Source of the DNA: Lotus japonicus
Lineage: Eukaryota > Streptophyta > Magnoliopsida > Fabales > Fabaceae
NCBI RefSeq assembly: GCF_012489685.1
Contig: NC_080042.1
Coordinates: forward strand, 77,195,093-77,259,092
DNA length: 64,000 nt
Direction of reading: 5' to 3'
Shown here: in pieces, positions 10,961 through 21,066 of the stretch
Layout of the letters: every line of letters starts with the position of its first letter
How positions within the stretch are numbered: position 1 is the stretch's first letter
Notes under the pieces: generated by a model
The model's database searches: none
Seen by the model: the letters and a program-made list of their open reading frames with translations, nothing else
Told to the model about the DNA's origin: nothing
Translations under genes and position numbers: made by a program

Positions 10961-11916
10961 GATCACCAACTACATAACGTCGATGGGTTTTGGGAACAAA
11001 AAAAGATCTAAACATTTGTTTCATAGTTCTATCTTGGTCTTCATTTCTATTGAAACATGACATGTTATGATAAAAATTGAAAAAAGAAAAACTGTAAAGT
11101 TGAGCAAATGTATGAGTTACTTCTGGTGTGAAACTAGTTCCAGTTTTACTTGCTTTAGGTTTTACTTTAGGTACTAATAATCACCTCCACAGTTTGATAG
11201 TCAACTTTCAGGAATGACAAATTAACCCGTAAGATGACAAATGTTATGAAACTTTAGTGGTTAAGTATTTAAACAAGGTAACCCAAACTGTTACTTTCCC
11301 TTCATTTTCACCTACACCAACTTTGGAGGCCACACAAGAGAAAACTATTCTGAAGTTACATGGGTATTTAGGATCACTACATCGAAAATAATAGAAAAGA
11401 GGGTTTGAATTTAAGAGAACCCAAACAAGTAGCATGGATAGGTAAGCTACTATATTCAAGTGAATTTAATCTGGCAATTCAAGTAAACGCAAAAAATATT
11501 AAGCCAAAATGACACGAAACGCAGGTTATCAAGCCTACACTTCCAAATATTAATATTGCAAGAAACATATTCTACACGTAATCACATATCCAAAGCCATT
11601 TGGCACATAAAATTTTAGCCTGTAATCCTTGTTCCTTTGTACAATAGTTAATCACCCACTTCAAGAGAAAAAAGGAATTAAAAAGCAAATTACAACTGCC
11701 CAGAGCAAAGTTCTATTCAAGATTTTTATCTTGAATTTGATGTGAAAATGGCATAACTACAAAAGAAAGAAGAACCATAAAAACATGACCACCTACAAAT
11801 AACAAAAAAAAAATACCATAAGGTAGAGGTTAGAACAATCAACCCAAACGTATATAGTGGAATTTGTTGAAGTTGAACTCACACGCTGCCATTGTCCGTA
11901 GAAGTGAGGCTGCATC
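10961..11916. other. Spacer between converging remorin and RING genes
   Basis: Contains the 3' UTRs of the two converging genes. AT-rich; no further gene is seen. Open frames around 11244-11459 and 10791-11063 have no recognisable domain, and the latter is antisense to the last remorin exon. Confidence 0.5.
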
Positions 11917-12702
11917 TTAAGATGTTATTTCGGTTATCAGCCTCTGGATCGTAGGGAATGCAAAGTACAATACGAGGAATGATGGGATAGCAAAAAGAAT
12001 AGTGAGTAGCAAGTAAATGACTAAAATGACAGCACTGCAGGGAATGATGAAAAAGGCAATCAAAAGGAAAATGATGACTAGTGGGAACTTGGATGTAAAA
12101 TGAATGAAGAAATCCAGAGATTTATGTAGGGAGAAATTGTGTCTCTCTCCATCACTGATACCAACCTCACTGTTGGATCCCGACTGTCCAGAACGACGAA
12201 TAATTGGGGAGGCCCTTCTAAGGTTACAAGTAGTACCTTGACTTCCCAGAAGGTTGCATTTGGGAGACCAATTTGGTTGGCTATCCACACAAGAGGAATG
12301 CTTGTGCCTATCACCGTTCCGACTCTCAACCATCCAAAGAAGGAAGTAGTTCTTACGAGGAAATTTCAAATTCCCCTTGTAAATGAGCCGGAACGATAAC
12401 AGGTGGCACCATGGACAACAAATGAAGAGAGGAACCCTGACTTGCTGAGTAGGAAATTTCACCATAGCCCACTGAAGTCCAAGGACACAATTTTTACACA
12501 AGGTGTGGCCGCACCACAACACATAAGGCACATTCTCAACAATGTTGAAAGATTCCCAGCATATTGGACACTCTAGCCCTTCATCTCTGCTGGCATTAGA
12601 GCAAACCTCATCATCCGAGCATTCTGCAGAAGTATGACTCGGCTCCGCGGAGCGCCTTTTCTTTGTAATGCTCGTAAAGGCTCGCGACGCGAAACTCCAC
12701 AT
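11917..12702 (-). CDS. RING-type E3 ligase candidate with C-terminal membrane hairpin (261 aa)
   Basis: A single coding exon with its ATG at 12702. After a basic, Ser-rich N-terminus there is a C3HC4 RING finger at about residues 45-99: CPIC, then CGHTLCKNC, then CPWC. A Ser/Arg-rich middle (about 130-195) follows. The last 60 residues hold about 45 strongly hydrophobic residues (206-250, FPLVIIFLLIAFFI... to ...LVLYFAFP), best read as two closely spaced transmembrane helices. The architecture fits a membrane-anchored RING E3 ubiquitin ligase with the RING facing the cytosol. Substrate and membrane are unknown. The family is plant-specific, and Arabidopsis has a few members annotated only as RING/U-box proteins. 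The 5' UTR appears to be split by an intron. Confidence 0.9.
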   Translation of the reverse strand: MWSFASRAFTSITKKRRSAEPSHTSAECSDDEVCSNASRDEGLECPICWESFNIVENVPYVLWCGHTLCKNCVLGLQWAMVKFPTQQVRVPLFICCPWCHLLSFRLIYKGNLKFPRKNYFLLWMVESRNGDRHKHSSCVDSQPNWSPKCNLLGSQGTTCNLRRASPIIRRSGQSGSNSEVGISDGERHNFSLHKSLDFFIHFTSKFPLVIIFLLIAFFIIPCSAVILVIYLLLTILFAIPSFLVLYFAFPTIQRLITEITS

Positions 12703-13452
12703 CGTGAAAGACGAAAAAATTTAGAACGCAAAGGCAGCAATCAGTAATCACAGAAATGTCACAGCCATTATCCAGCAATAGAACCACTTTCCCGCGAAAC
12801 CAGCAGTCACTCTTTCCCTAATTAGCCGCAGCCGCCGCCTCAATCAAAATCTATATAAATAAATAAATAAATAAATAACTTAATTTTCATTAGACTGCTT
12901 TACAATTTATATAAATAAAATCAATGACATCTGAGATTTAAATGCAGAAAGAAAAGCTAACCAAATTTCCAAGTACTATGAGTGTATATATCATATCAAA
13001 TTATAAACAGCACCTCTTGGTTCTAATACAACTAATACATAACATAACCATAAGATTCTTCACAAAATTGAAAGGCTACAATATTCTATAAGTTGATTAA
13101 GCTTCTGTCCATAAACTTGAATCCCAAATTATAACGATTGATTAACTATTTTTTATTTAAATCTGAGATGAATTAATGCAATTATAATTTGACAAAAATT
13201 GAAAACCTAATTCGCATTATCTTCTTGTTCATGAGCTGAAAGAAACTAACGAAATTGGGAAAATGAAAAATCTAGGTATTGGTGCTGGAATCGCGCGAAG
13301 TGGAAATGGAAAATCTTACCGTGAGAGTGAAGCAGGTGATTTGAGAGGGAAGCGAATGGCATCTCGGGGATGAATCGGAAAATTGGAGGAATCTGGAAAA
13401 AGGTGAGAGGAAAGAGTAGAGATCGATGGAAGAAGATCGCGCTCTCCCTCTG

Positions 13453-13490
<38 letters not shown>
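12703..13490 (-). other. 5' UTR of the RING gene with a probable intron
   Basis: On the minus strand a donor CACG|GTAAGATTT lies at 13320/13319 and an acceptor TTGATTGAG|GCGGCGG at 12839/12838, so an intron of about 480 bp interrupts the leader. The first UTR exon probably begins near 13490 in the CT/GA microsatellite. Within the intron there is an (AAAT)n run near 12852-12878. Confidence 0.6.
13454..13489. repeat. (CT)n microsatellite at the RING gene 5' end
   Basis: About 18 CT units, or GA on the transcribed strand, followed by a GAA-rich stretch (13497-13560). Pyrimidine-rich CT tracts near transcription starts are common in plant core promoters (Y patch, GA elements). Confidence 0.85.
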
Positions 13491-13493
<3 letters not shown>

Positions 13494-13499
13494 GAGGAA

Positions 13500-15502
13500 G
13501 AAGAAGAAGAAGAAGGTGGTGAGGTGAGTTATATATGAGGAGAAGAAGAAGAAGAGAGGGAACGACGTCGTCGGAGAAGGTTTTGGTTTTGGGAATGATG
13601 GGGCTGGCAGGCATGGCCTATTTGGTCATAACTACTGTCAACATAAAACAAACCAACACCGGTCAATTCTGCGTTCTATGCGGATTTGTAATAAACTTTT
13701 TTTTTAATATTACATTTAAAAGTAATTTTTATTTTTTAACTCAAGACAAGAAAATTTCTGAGACCGGAGGGTGTAAATGACTTGTATCTTAATGTTTCAA
13801 TGAAATTTAGATATCGTCACGTTTAATGTGGATCGGTTCATTGAGTCTAACGAAAATTCAAAAACATATGTAACGGGTCATCTAGGTTTATGTCATGTTT
13901 TCTAATAATAAACAAAAGGGTGGTGCTGACAAGATGTTTAGGAAGCCTAACAGCGCAATGGCAGAGCTTAGATGCATGAGGAAGCTAGATGACATTGAGG
14001 AGGCAGTTGGAGGCAGTTGTTGTCGCCACGGCACCTCCCTGACAACCTTCACCCGGCCACCACCACCACTCCTCCCCTACAACCGTACCCATTCCACAAA
14101 ATGATATGCAACACTTTACACTACAAAAAGTTGCCATCACCTTCTCCAATGTCATAGCGATAGCATCCTTACACTCCTATATATTTTGTCATATGATATT
14201 CCTTGTCCTCAACGTCTCCTCCATTTTGCTTGTTTATGGATACGACCCGCATGAAACTACAATTCGATCTCCGAAATAAAAAAAAAGGTCAAAATAATGA
14301 ATCATGAAATGTTAATTAGAATTCTCCAACAATTCAAGAATCGTTCAAGCTAAATATGGTTAATATGCGTTTGAGTTTTCAAATTCAACCCACCCTCCAA
14401 GTTATGAGAGGTTGAATCCAATCCAAAAAATGCCCTAAAAAAGCATTAACTTTCTAAAAAAATACTCCATGATGGTGGTTGTATTAGATTTGTGCACCAA
14501 GTGGTGGTGCAAATTGGGTTTTTGGGATGATGGTCGGGTGTGGGTCTAGCTAGAGGATCCTGCAATGATGAGAAGGAGGCGCGCCGGTTCTACGGCTGAT
14601 TTGGCACAGTGACTCGAATACAAAAAAGACTTTTAAATAGTTATCAGGCCAGATGAGACTTTCAATAGGCTCAGGCCTAAAAGAAATTCTATGAAAGATA
14701 ACATGCCAGACTCATGTCTTAAACTTTTTTAAGTAAGTCAAGCCTATTTAAGCAAATTCTAACCTAGCTCAACCTATTTCCATCCCTAGGTAGGACCCAA
14801 CTTGACCCAATGCCCCGTGTCTCGACGATCAGAAGGTCAAACAGAGGTCAATACAACCCTAATTTGCAGACTTGACAATGTTCTTGGGTCAAAATTATCC
14901 AATCTAACCGTAACTCTGTTTTCCACCTCAAAACAAAAACTAATGTTGTTTTCAATCAATTCAAATCAATCCAAACATTTTTCCTTCTAAATACTTGGAC
15001 CTTTGCAGATTGATGAATTTGAGTATTCTAAACACCTATGGCTAAACAAACAAAACAAAACCACCCTGAAATACCACGTACCCAGAAATGACAAAAGAAC
15101 AATGGAACGAAAATTAAAACAACCATAAGAAGATTATCATGTAGTTTTATTTGAGTCCAAGGTAGAATACATATAAGTACTGTCATTGTAGAAGAATATA
15201 CATTGCTACATATGAAGTAACTGGATAGCACTATAGCAGTAGAAGAACTCTCTTTTACAAACAAAAATACAAAACTATATAACTCATACACAACAAAATT
15301 AGGAGTCTTTACAACCAAAACTCAAAAACACATAAAAAGTAGAACATAGTGATGATACATACACAGATACACTAACATTGAAATACAATATATATAATTG
15401 GTGAAATATTATTCAGATTATGCTACACAAGGTTTCACCGGACAACCATTGAGCCATCTCAGTGGTGTATTATTTGGGCATAGAAGATCTCCATCCCTCA
15501 GT
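13500..15502. other. Intergenic spacer and NRP gene 3' UTR
   Basis: 13500-15000 shows no coding exon that I can support. The open plus frames at 13535-13780 and 13895-14104 have no recognisable domain. 15028-15502 probably includes the 3' UTR of the minus-strand glycine-rich gene. Confidence 0.45.
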
Positions 15503-16393
15503 CTAATCACCATAACCGTATCCACCACCGGAGCGACCACCGGAACGATCCTCACCACGCTCATTCCCATATCCTCCGCCACCAGAACGTTCATGATCCC
15601 CATATCCACCGGAACGCCCTCCATCACCACCATGCCTACCGCCAGAACGACCATCACCGTAACCATCACCAGAACGTCCTCCATCGCCATAACCACCGCC
15701 GGAAAGGCCTCCGTCACCGTATCCAGCACCACCGGAACGCCCTCCATCATCGTAACCACCACCACCAGAACGCCCTCCATGGCCGCCGGAAAGGCCTCCA
15801 TCGCCGTACCCAACACCAGAACGCCCTCCATCCCCATAGCCACCACTACCGCTGGAAAGGCCTCCGTCACCATACCCACCACCACCACCGCCAGATCGAC
15901 CCCCATGATCCCCATAGCCGCCAGCAGAATGTCCTCCATCGCCGTAACCACCGCCGGTACGGCCGCCAGAACGGTTATCATCATCATAACCACCGCCAGA
16001 GAGTCCATGACCGGTGGTCTCAGAACGCCTACCCCCATGTTCATTATCAGAATGACGGTGGTCATTCCCATGTGAACCACCGCCGGAATGACCAGTGTTT
16101 CCGGCGGAGTTTTCAAACTGGTGGAGATAATCAGCTGCCATGTCAGCATACTTGCCGATGCCCTTGGACTCGTCTAGCTTCCCGTACTGACCAGCAGCGT
16201 CTAGAATATCGGCGGCGGCATCAGCAACCTTGCCCCTGTCCATGTTGGCTCCAGGTTCACGGTGGAGAACGGCATCGGACAGAACCTTGGCAGAGGAGAG
16301 CAGCTCGGAGTTTGAGTGATGTTGGTTTTGTTGGTGTCCCTGCTGACCATGACCGCCGTAGGAAGAGGAGTTGTTGTTGTATTCAGAATCCAT
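15503..16393 (-). CDS. Nodulin-related protein (NRP1-like) with long glycine-rich repeat tail (296 aa)
   Basis: A single exon with its ATG at 16393 (MDSEYNNNSSSYGG). The first 115 residues contain the conserved plant nodulin-related core: ELLSSAKVLSDAVLHREP, then KVADAAADILDAAGQYGKL, then GKYADMAADYLHQFE. This matches the family of Arabidopsis NRP1, small stress-linked proteins reported to influence ABA and heat responses. The remaining 180 residues are a degenerate tandem array of units like GGYGDGGRSGG and GGGYGDGGLSGG, far longer than in the Arabidopsis protein as I remember it. No signal peptide or RNA-binding domain is visible. The tail could support phase separation or RNA contact, but that is inference. 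The DNA of the tail is G-rich on the coding strand, which creates long meaningless frames in the other readings. Confidence 0.87.
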   Translation of the reverse strand: MDSEYNNNSSSYGGHGQQGHQQNQHHSNSELLSSAKVLSDAVLHREPGANMDRGKVADAAADILDAAGQYGKLDESKGIGKYADMAADYLHQFENSAGNTGHSGGGSHGNDHRHSDNEHGGRRSETTGHGLSGGGYDDDNRSGGRTGGGYGDGGHSAGGYGDHGGRSGGGGGGYGDGGLSSGSGGYGDGGRSGVGYGDGGLSGGHGGRSGGGGYDDGGRSGGAGYGDGGLSGGGYGDGGRSGDGYGDGRSGGRHGGDGGRSGGYGDHERSGGGGYGNERGEDRSGGRSGGGYGYGD

Positions 16394-16713
16394 TGTTGTT
16401 GATATTTCTTGCAAGAGAAGAGAAAAAAAACAGAGTGTTGTTTAATTCGTTAGCGGTGTAGGGGATTGGATATTTGTAGGGGAAAGTGTGCTAAAAAAAT
16501 ATCTATGATTTCTATGTATGTATGATGAAAATTTTGTGGTTGAAGTAAAAATGGATATTTAATTTGGGTGTGTCCTTGTATGTAGGAAGCTTTTGACCCG
16601 GAATCAAACTCTATGAACGAGCTACCACTTGCTTCCTCTGTGTTTTGTCACGTGTCGATGCATTATCAAACTTCCCTCATGATTAAGCTTGAACAACCAA
16701 CGCTATTGGTGTC

Positions 16714-17100
16714 GGTTGATCTACACTTATTTTCACTCATTCTTTTCTACTTCTAGTTTTTTTTATAATTTCTACTTTTTTTTTTTTCTTTATCACATTA
16801 CATATCATATTATTTAATCTCTTTTTTCTCTTACTGTTTATCTAAGTGGAGGAAAAACACAACCGTCAACAAACTTGTGCAATGATACATACACACTTCA
16901 CTTTATCTTTTATCTCATATTCACACATTTTTCTTCTTATTTCTCGATGTATTTCCACCTTCATCTCCACTTAGATAAATGAGAAGAGAAAAGAGAGAAA
17001 TAAGTGATATGATTTGTGACGTAACAGAAAATGCAAAAAAATATAGAAAAAAGATATGTAGAAATAAGAGTAGAGAAAAAATGAAGTGTGTATGTATTAT
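16714..17100. repeat. Foldback MITE-like element
   Basis: Two arms are inverted around a centre near 16907. The clearest pair is TGTTTATCTAAGTGGA (16836-16850) with TCCACTTAGATAAAT (16966-16980). Outer parts, rich in CTTTTTTCTC and GAGAAAAGAG, also pair. The outer ends resemble ACACTTCATTTTTTCTCTAC, a motif found again near 46.4 and 62.5 kb. No ORF and no clear target duplication were found. Confidence 0.5.
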
Positions 17101-18570
17101 TACTCATTTACCTTCTCCCTGATCTCCTCATGTCTTTGGGTCAAATTGGGTTGTTAACATACTCTTTTCCTTTCTTTATCAATTATATATCACTTTACTC
17201 TCATATGTGTTTGCTCTGTTTTTTTTTGTTTTGTTTTGAACACTTTTCGAATACACTTTCATCAGCATCAAAAGGAAAATAATTAATGTATCATCCACAC
17301 ACCCAATTTTACCATACACATAGAGAGAAAGAAATGGAAAAGTGAGAATTGATAAAAAGCAAGAAGTGAGAGATATGTTGATTGATGTATTAAGAAAAAT
17401 ATGTGAAAATGATATAAAAAATGTTGGGCGCGGATATATTAAAACTAGCATAAAAAATATGTTTTTCAATTGCCATCTTAGCCCATTTAATCACAGGATC
17501 AAGATGTGATTTGTCCTTAGATGTTCCTATCTCACAAATGAGATTGGAGCTACCACTTTATTGTCTTATTTCAAAATAGAAAGAGAAACTGAGTAAAAAT
17601 AAAATGTAAAAAAATTGATAATTACATATTTGGTGTCCATTAGAAAATGAGCACTTTGCAGTTAGTCTTATTCCACTAAGGGGACAACATTCAAGTTATA
17701 GCATCAGATTCTTAGGAATAACGTTTTCATGAGTATTATTTGCGAATATGTTTGATTAATAGAAATATGATAAAATAAGTTTTTGTATATGGTAAAATAA
17801 TTCTCACTCTTAACTACTTTTTGACCTAAAATTAGACCTAGCTCAAATTTTAAGATTAATATTTAATGTTTTTCAGGAATATTTTAGAAATATTTCATTA
17901 AAAAGAATAGTAGAATAAAGTTGAAATGGCAAGTTATTCCATTCCTATAAAAATGTAAATTCTTCCTCTTCAAATGGGAATAAAAGTAGACAAAGTATAA
18001 GTAAGTTACTAGTATGTAAATCAATAATCATTAGAATATAATTTTAACAACTTGTACCAAAACATGTGTTATTCCTGTATGAAAATTTATAAAATGGAAC
18101 AAATAATTTTAACAACTTGTACCAACTCATATTTGAGCTCAATGGGACCTTTGATTTTAGGAGTTGGGCTTTACGGTAAAATCTTGTGGATACATAGTTT
18201 CGACATGGACAAGCCTGTAAAACAAAAAAAGCCTGTTTAGAGATGATCCAGCAATGGGCTTGATTTTAAAATTGAAAGCAATGAGCCTTGAAAGTTCACG
18301 TGTCTTGCCACTAGCCACTAGGAATGGCAACATCTTCAATGTTGCACTTTCATATTTAAGGTAAGCTACACCCCACCGCAAAAGAAATATGAGGACATCT
18401 CTAAGCTGTGTCGATAGAATGACAACATAATGAGCCGGTAATAGAATATGAAGTTGTCACATACTCACATCACTCTAACACATTCAATATAAAATACTCC
18501 CCATAATATAATGTATGACAACATGGTGAAATCGTGACAGGAAATGAGGTCTTATGTCACCACCAGATAT
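17101..18570. other. AT-rich spacer upstream of MIR398
   Basis: No gene seen. The distal part contains two CTTGTACCAA-type motifs (near 18051 and 18116) inside a short repeated segment, ATTTTAACAACTTGTACCAA. GTAC is the core of the copper-response element bound by SPL7, which drives MIR398 in Arabidopsis; whether these act here is unknown. Confidence 0.45.
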
Positions 18571-18573
18571 TCA

Positions 18574-18580
18574 TATAAAA
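18574..18580 (+). promoter_or_regulatory. TATA box of the MIR398 transcript
   Basis: TATAAAA in the context TTCATATAAAAAGAAAC. It lies about 90 bp before the hairpin, giving a predicted start near 18605, a normal distance for a pol II pri-miRNA. Confidence 0.5.
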
Positions 18581-18663
18581 AGAAACAAACTGAACCGACA
18601 AAGCCAATGCTTTCTTCCATTCATTCATATATTAAAGTGTTTCATACATGGCCAAACTAACAG

Positions 18664-18800
18664 ATGGTCTATCTCAAAGGAGTGAGCCTGAGAACACAAG
18701 CTGAATTGGTTTGAATTGCCATATCACATACTGATATCTGGTATAGGCTTTATGTTGCTAATTTATTTTGTGTTCTCAGGTCACCCCTTTGAGCTGACCT
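18664..18800 (+). ncRNA. MIR398: MIR398 microRNA precursor
   Basis: The 3' arm at 18769-18789 is 21 nt beginning TGTGTTCTCAGG and ending ACCCCTT. It matches plant miR398a at every position as I know it. The 5' arm at 18679-18700 (GGAGTGAGCCTGAGAACACA..., star strand) pairs with it almost fully, and pairing extends outwards through CTCAAAGG/CCCTTTGAG. The loop is about 68 nt. In other plants miR398 is made under copper shortage by SPL7. It cleaves mRNAs of the Cu/Zn superoxide dismutases CSD1 and CSD2, their chaperone CCS, and some plantacyanin-type proteins, so that copper is spared for plastocyanin. There is no ORF here. In Arabidopsis, MIR398a lies next to NRP1 (from memory); the same pairing is seen here with the NRP gene 2.3 kb away. 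Confidence 0.93.
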
Positions 18801-20134
18801 GTTGAACTATGGTTTTACATTTGCAATTGTAATGGTGTTACGGAGATTATGTGTAAATGCACATTCAAACTTGCAATTTAACATAACATATCCAAAATGA
18901 ACCCTCTTCTGTTGTTATGTTTTCAGATTTCAAAACATGTTGCAGGTTGCTCTGTGCTCCTTCTGAAGCAGAATTTTCATACCAAACCATGCTTGCCAAG
19001 CTTGTGGAAGGTCTTGGAATATCAATGGTGTTGTTCCTACACTTTATTTTCTATACTCTTACTTCATACCTTCCTTTTGTAGGAAAATGAAAAGGGAAAT
19101 AAATTCCTCTTTCTTTTTTAAATAAAAGGGAGGTGTGGAGTAGAAGTGTGAAAAATAAAAAATACAAGAATAACATGATTGCATAAGTATAGACGGTTGT
19201 AGCAGTCGTTAACACTACAATTTTGATTCTTGCCACAGATCATTTTACATTAAAACCTCACTTTTGTCTCTATCTCTTTATTTTTTTATCACATCATTTA
19301 TCATATTTCTGAATTTCACTCTCTTTTCACTTTAGGTACGACAAATATGTGGAAGTATATTTTTCCTTACCACAAATTTAACAGCTCCACACAGCAGAAA
19401 TGAATCTTACAAGGAGATCAACTTCTAAAGGGAATCACGAAGGAATGCAAAATTGGAAGATACTGCACTTTTGCTTCATGTTAATAATATTTTCAATTTT
19501 TTTCAAGTCTCCAATAGCCTCATGTTTGAATTTGTACTTTTACTCTCTGAACCAAATTGTTGAAGAAACTAGACGTCGCATATTTTATCCAGTTCAGTGG
19601 CAGTTAATCAAGTTAGCAGCAATCTTAAATTCCAAAGGAGGATAGCCTAATTTGCTAGAAAATTAAGAACCAAATGTAGATTTTAGTTTTAACTTGCTAG
19701 CAATATTATACATCAAGGCGATCTGTAACAACTGCAAGGGATGAAAAATGTTGTAACACATGCAATAGGTTCATCAGAATTGATGCTCTTGCAGAGCTCC
19801 ATTTCATGGAACTTAAACAAATGATACTAATAAAAGGGTCCTCTAACCTTAAACTAGATTCCAACTGTGATCAAGTGCAAAGAACTACAAATTAAACCAA
19901 TTTTACATAATTCACATTGTGAATCTGTGTGTGTCTGTGGTTATTGAGCACAGTGCAAATCTCTCTTAGAAACTTGTGGATTGACTGTTTGTGCAATTTC
20001 TCCGGTGGTTGCATAAGCTTTGACTTGTAGGTGGACGACGCATTCTTTGGATCTTTGTTTTCGTGTGTTGTGTCTGTTTGGATTGTTTACCGGTTGTATG
20101 AGTTTTGGCAGTGTCCTGCAAAGGTCCTTCTTAT
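18801..20134. other. Spacer between MIR398 and its partial copy
   Basis: Possibly the 3' part of the pri-miR398 transcript at first, then AT-rich DNA with no supported gene. The open plus frame 19400-19645 shows no recognisable domain. Confidence 0.4.
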
Positions 20135-20225
20135 GTTTGTAATTTATTTTGTGTTCTCACGTCACTCCTTTGAGCTAACCTGTTGAACTATGGTTTTACA
20201 ATGCAATTGTGATGTGATTATGGAT
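20135..20225 (+). pseudogene. Decayed copy of the MIR398 3' arm
   Basis: About 90 bp closely repeat 18754-18840, from TAATTTATTTTGTGTTCTCA through CTGTTGAACTATGGTTTTACA. The position of the mature miRNA (20150-20170) differs from 18769-18789 at miRNA positions 11 and 17 (G to C, C to T). No complementary 5' arm is found in the preceding 400 bp, so a hairpin cannot form. It is a direct partial duplication, presumably no longer processed. Confidence 0.75.
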
Positions 20226-20738
20226 AATAACATCCATGCAGTTTTGGAATTTAAGATACAAAATGGCAAAATTACTCACAAAAATAAATCTCGCGTGAAT
20301 GAGTTATGTAACAACTGCAAAAAAAGGGACAAAGATGGGAACATGCAGTGGATTTTGAAGCCATAAGCAATTAAGCATCAACTGTGAGTCTTACAGAGAT
20401 AATTACATGCAGTGGAAACATGATATGGAAGGATATTAGTGCTAACCTCAAGAAAACCAAATTAGAAGGCCTCTAAACAGCAACTGGAGTTTTTAACATA
20501 TCTGCCCCTTGTAAGAGACAACATATATGCTATGCATGTTTCATCTGTCCCTTGCCTTTCTTCATTTTGAAACTTCTTTCATTTGAATATGCAAAAGACC
20601 CACATTATAAATAAATGCAAAATTTAATATGACACATCGTAAATTCAATGCTTCCCAATAATTAACAAAGCCATAGCCATATCAAAGTGAAAAAGAAAAA
20701 AGAAAAATAAGTTATTGAATGAATAATTACCAGGACTG

Positions 20739-21066
20739 TGATAAACTCTGAAGAAAACTGAGAAGAATTGTATTGAAACTCACACTGAATCCAAGAAGAT
20801 TCAGAGGAAACTCACAAACTACAGAAGAACCCACTGGTTATTCGAGAGACCAGACTCTCCACTCTTCCTAACAACTCAGAAGTCATTCTAACTACCCTGC
20901 TAACTACCCTTTATAGTAGGTAGTTGTCAGTTACAAGGGACTAACAGAATAACAGAATCCTAACCCCCCATGGAGTCAGTTAGAGTCAGTTACAGGGTTA
21001 TTATCCCCTGCTACTCCCCTCTTTCTCCTAACATAGACCTTCTTGACTAAGGGTCTATACTTATCA
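20739..21066 (-). repeat. 3' LTR of the chromovirus
   Basis: 328 bp. The last six codons of pol and its stop run into this LTR (21049-21066), so the coding region overlaps the LTR edge. Confidence 0.96.

Noticed and set aside
13535..13780. Plus frame with Arg-rich start and hydrophobic stretch upstream of the RING gene
   Set aside because: It begins in the GAA repeat, has no homologue known to me, and overlaps the likely divergent promoter.
14119..14130. CACTACAAAAAG, possible CACTA transposon start
   Set aside because: No subterminal repeats and no partner end; the word alone is expected by chance in AT-rich DNA.
15398..16149. Long Thr/Ile-rich plus frame and Val/Met-rich minus frame across the NRP gene
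   Set aside because: They are by-products of the G-rich repeat coding of the NRP tail; they have no domain and are antisense or out of frame.
16394..16414. Extending the NRP protein upstream to 16414
   Set aside because: That extension starts at TTG; the first ATG is at 16393 and the family begins near it.
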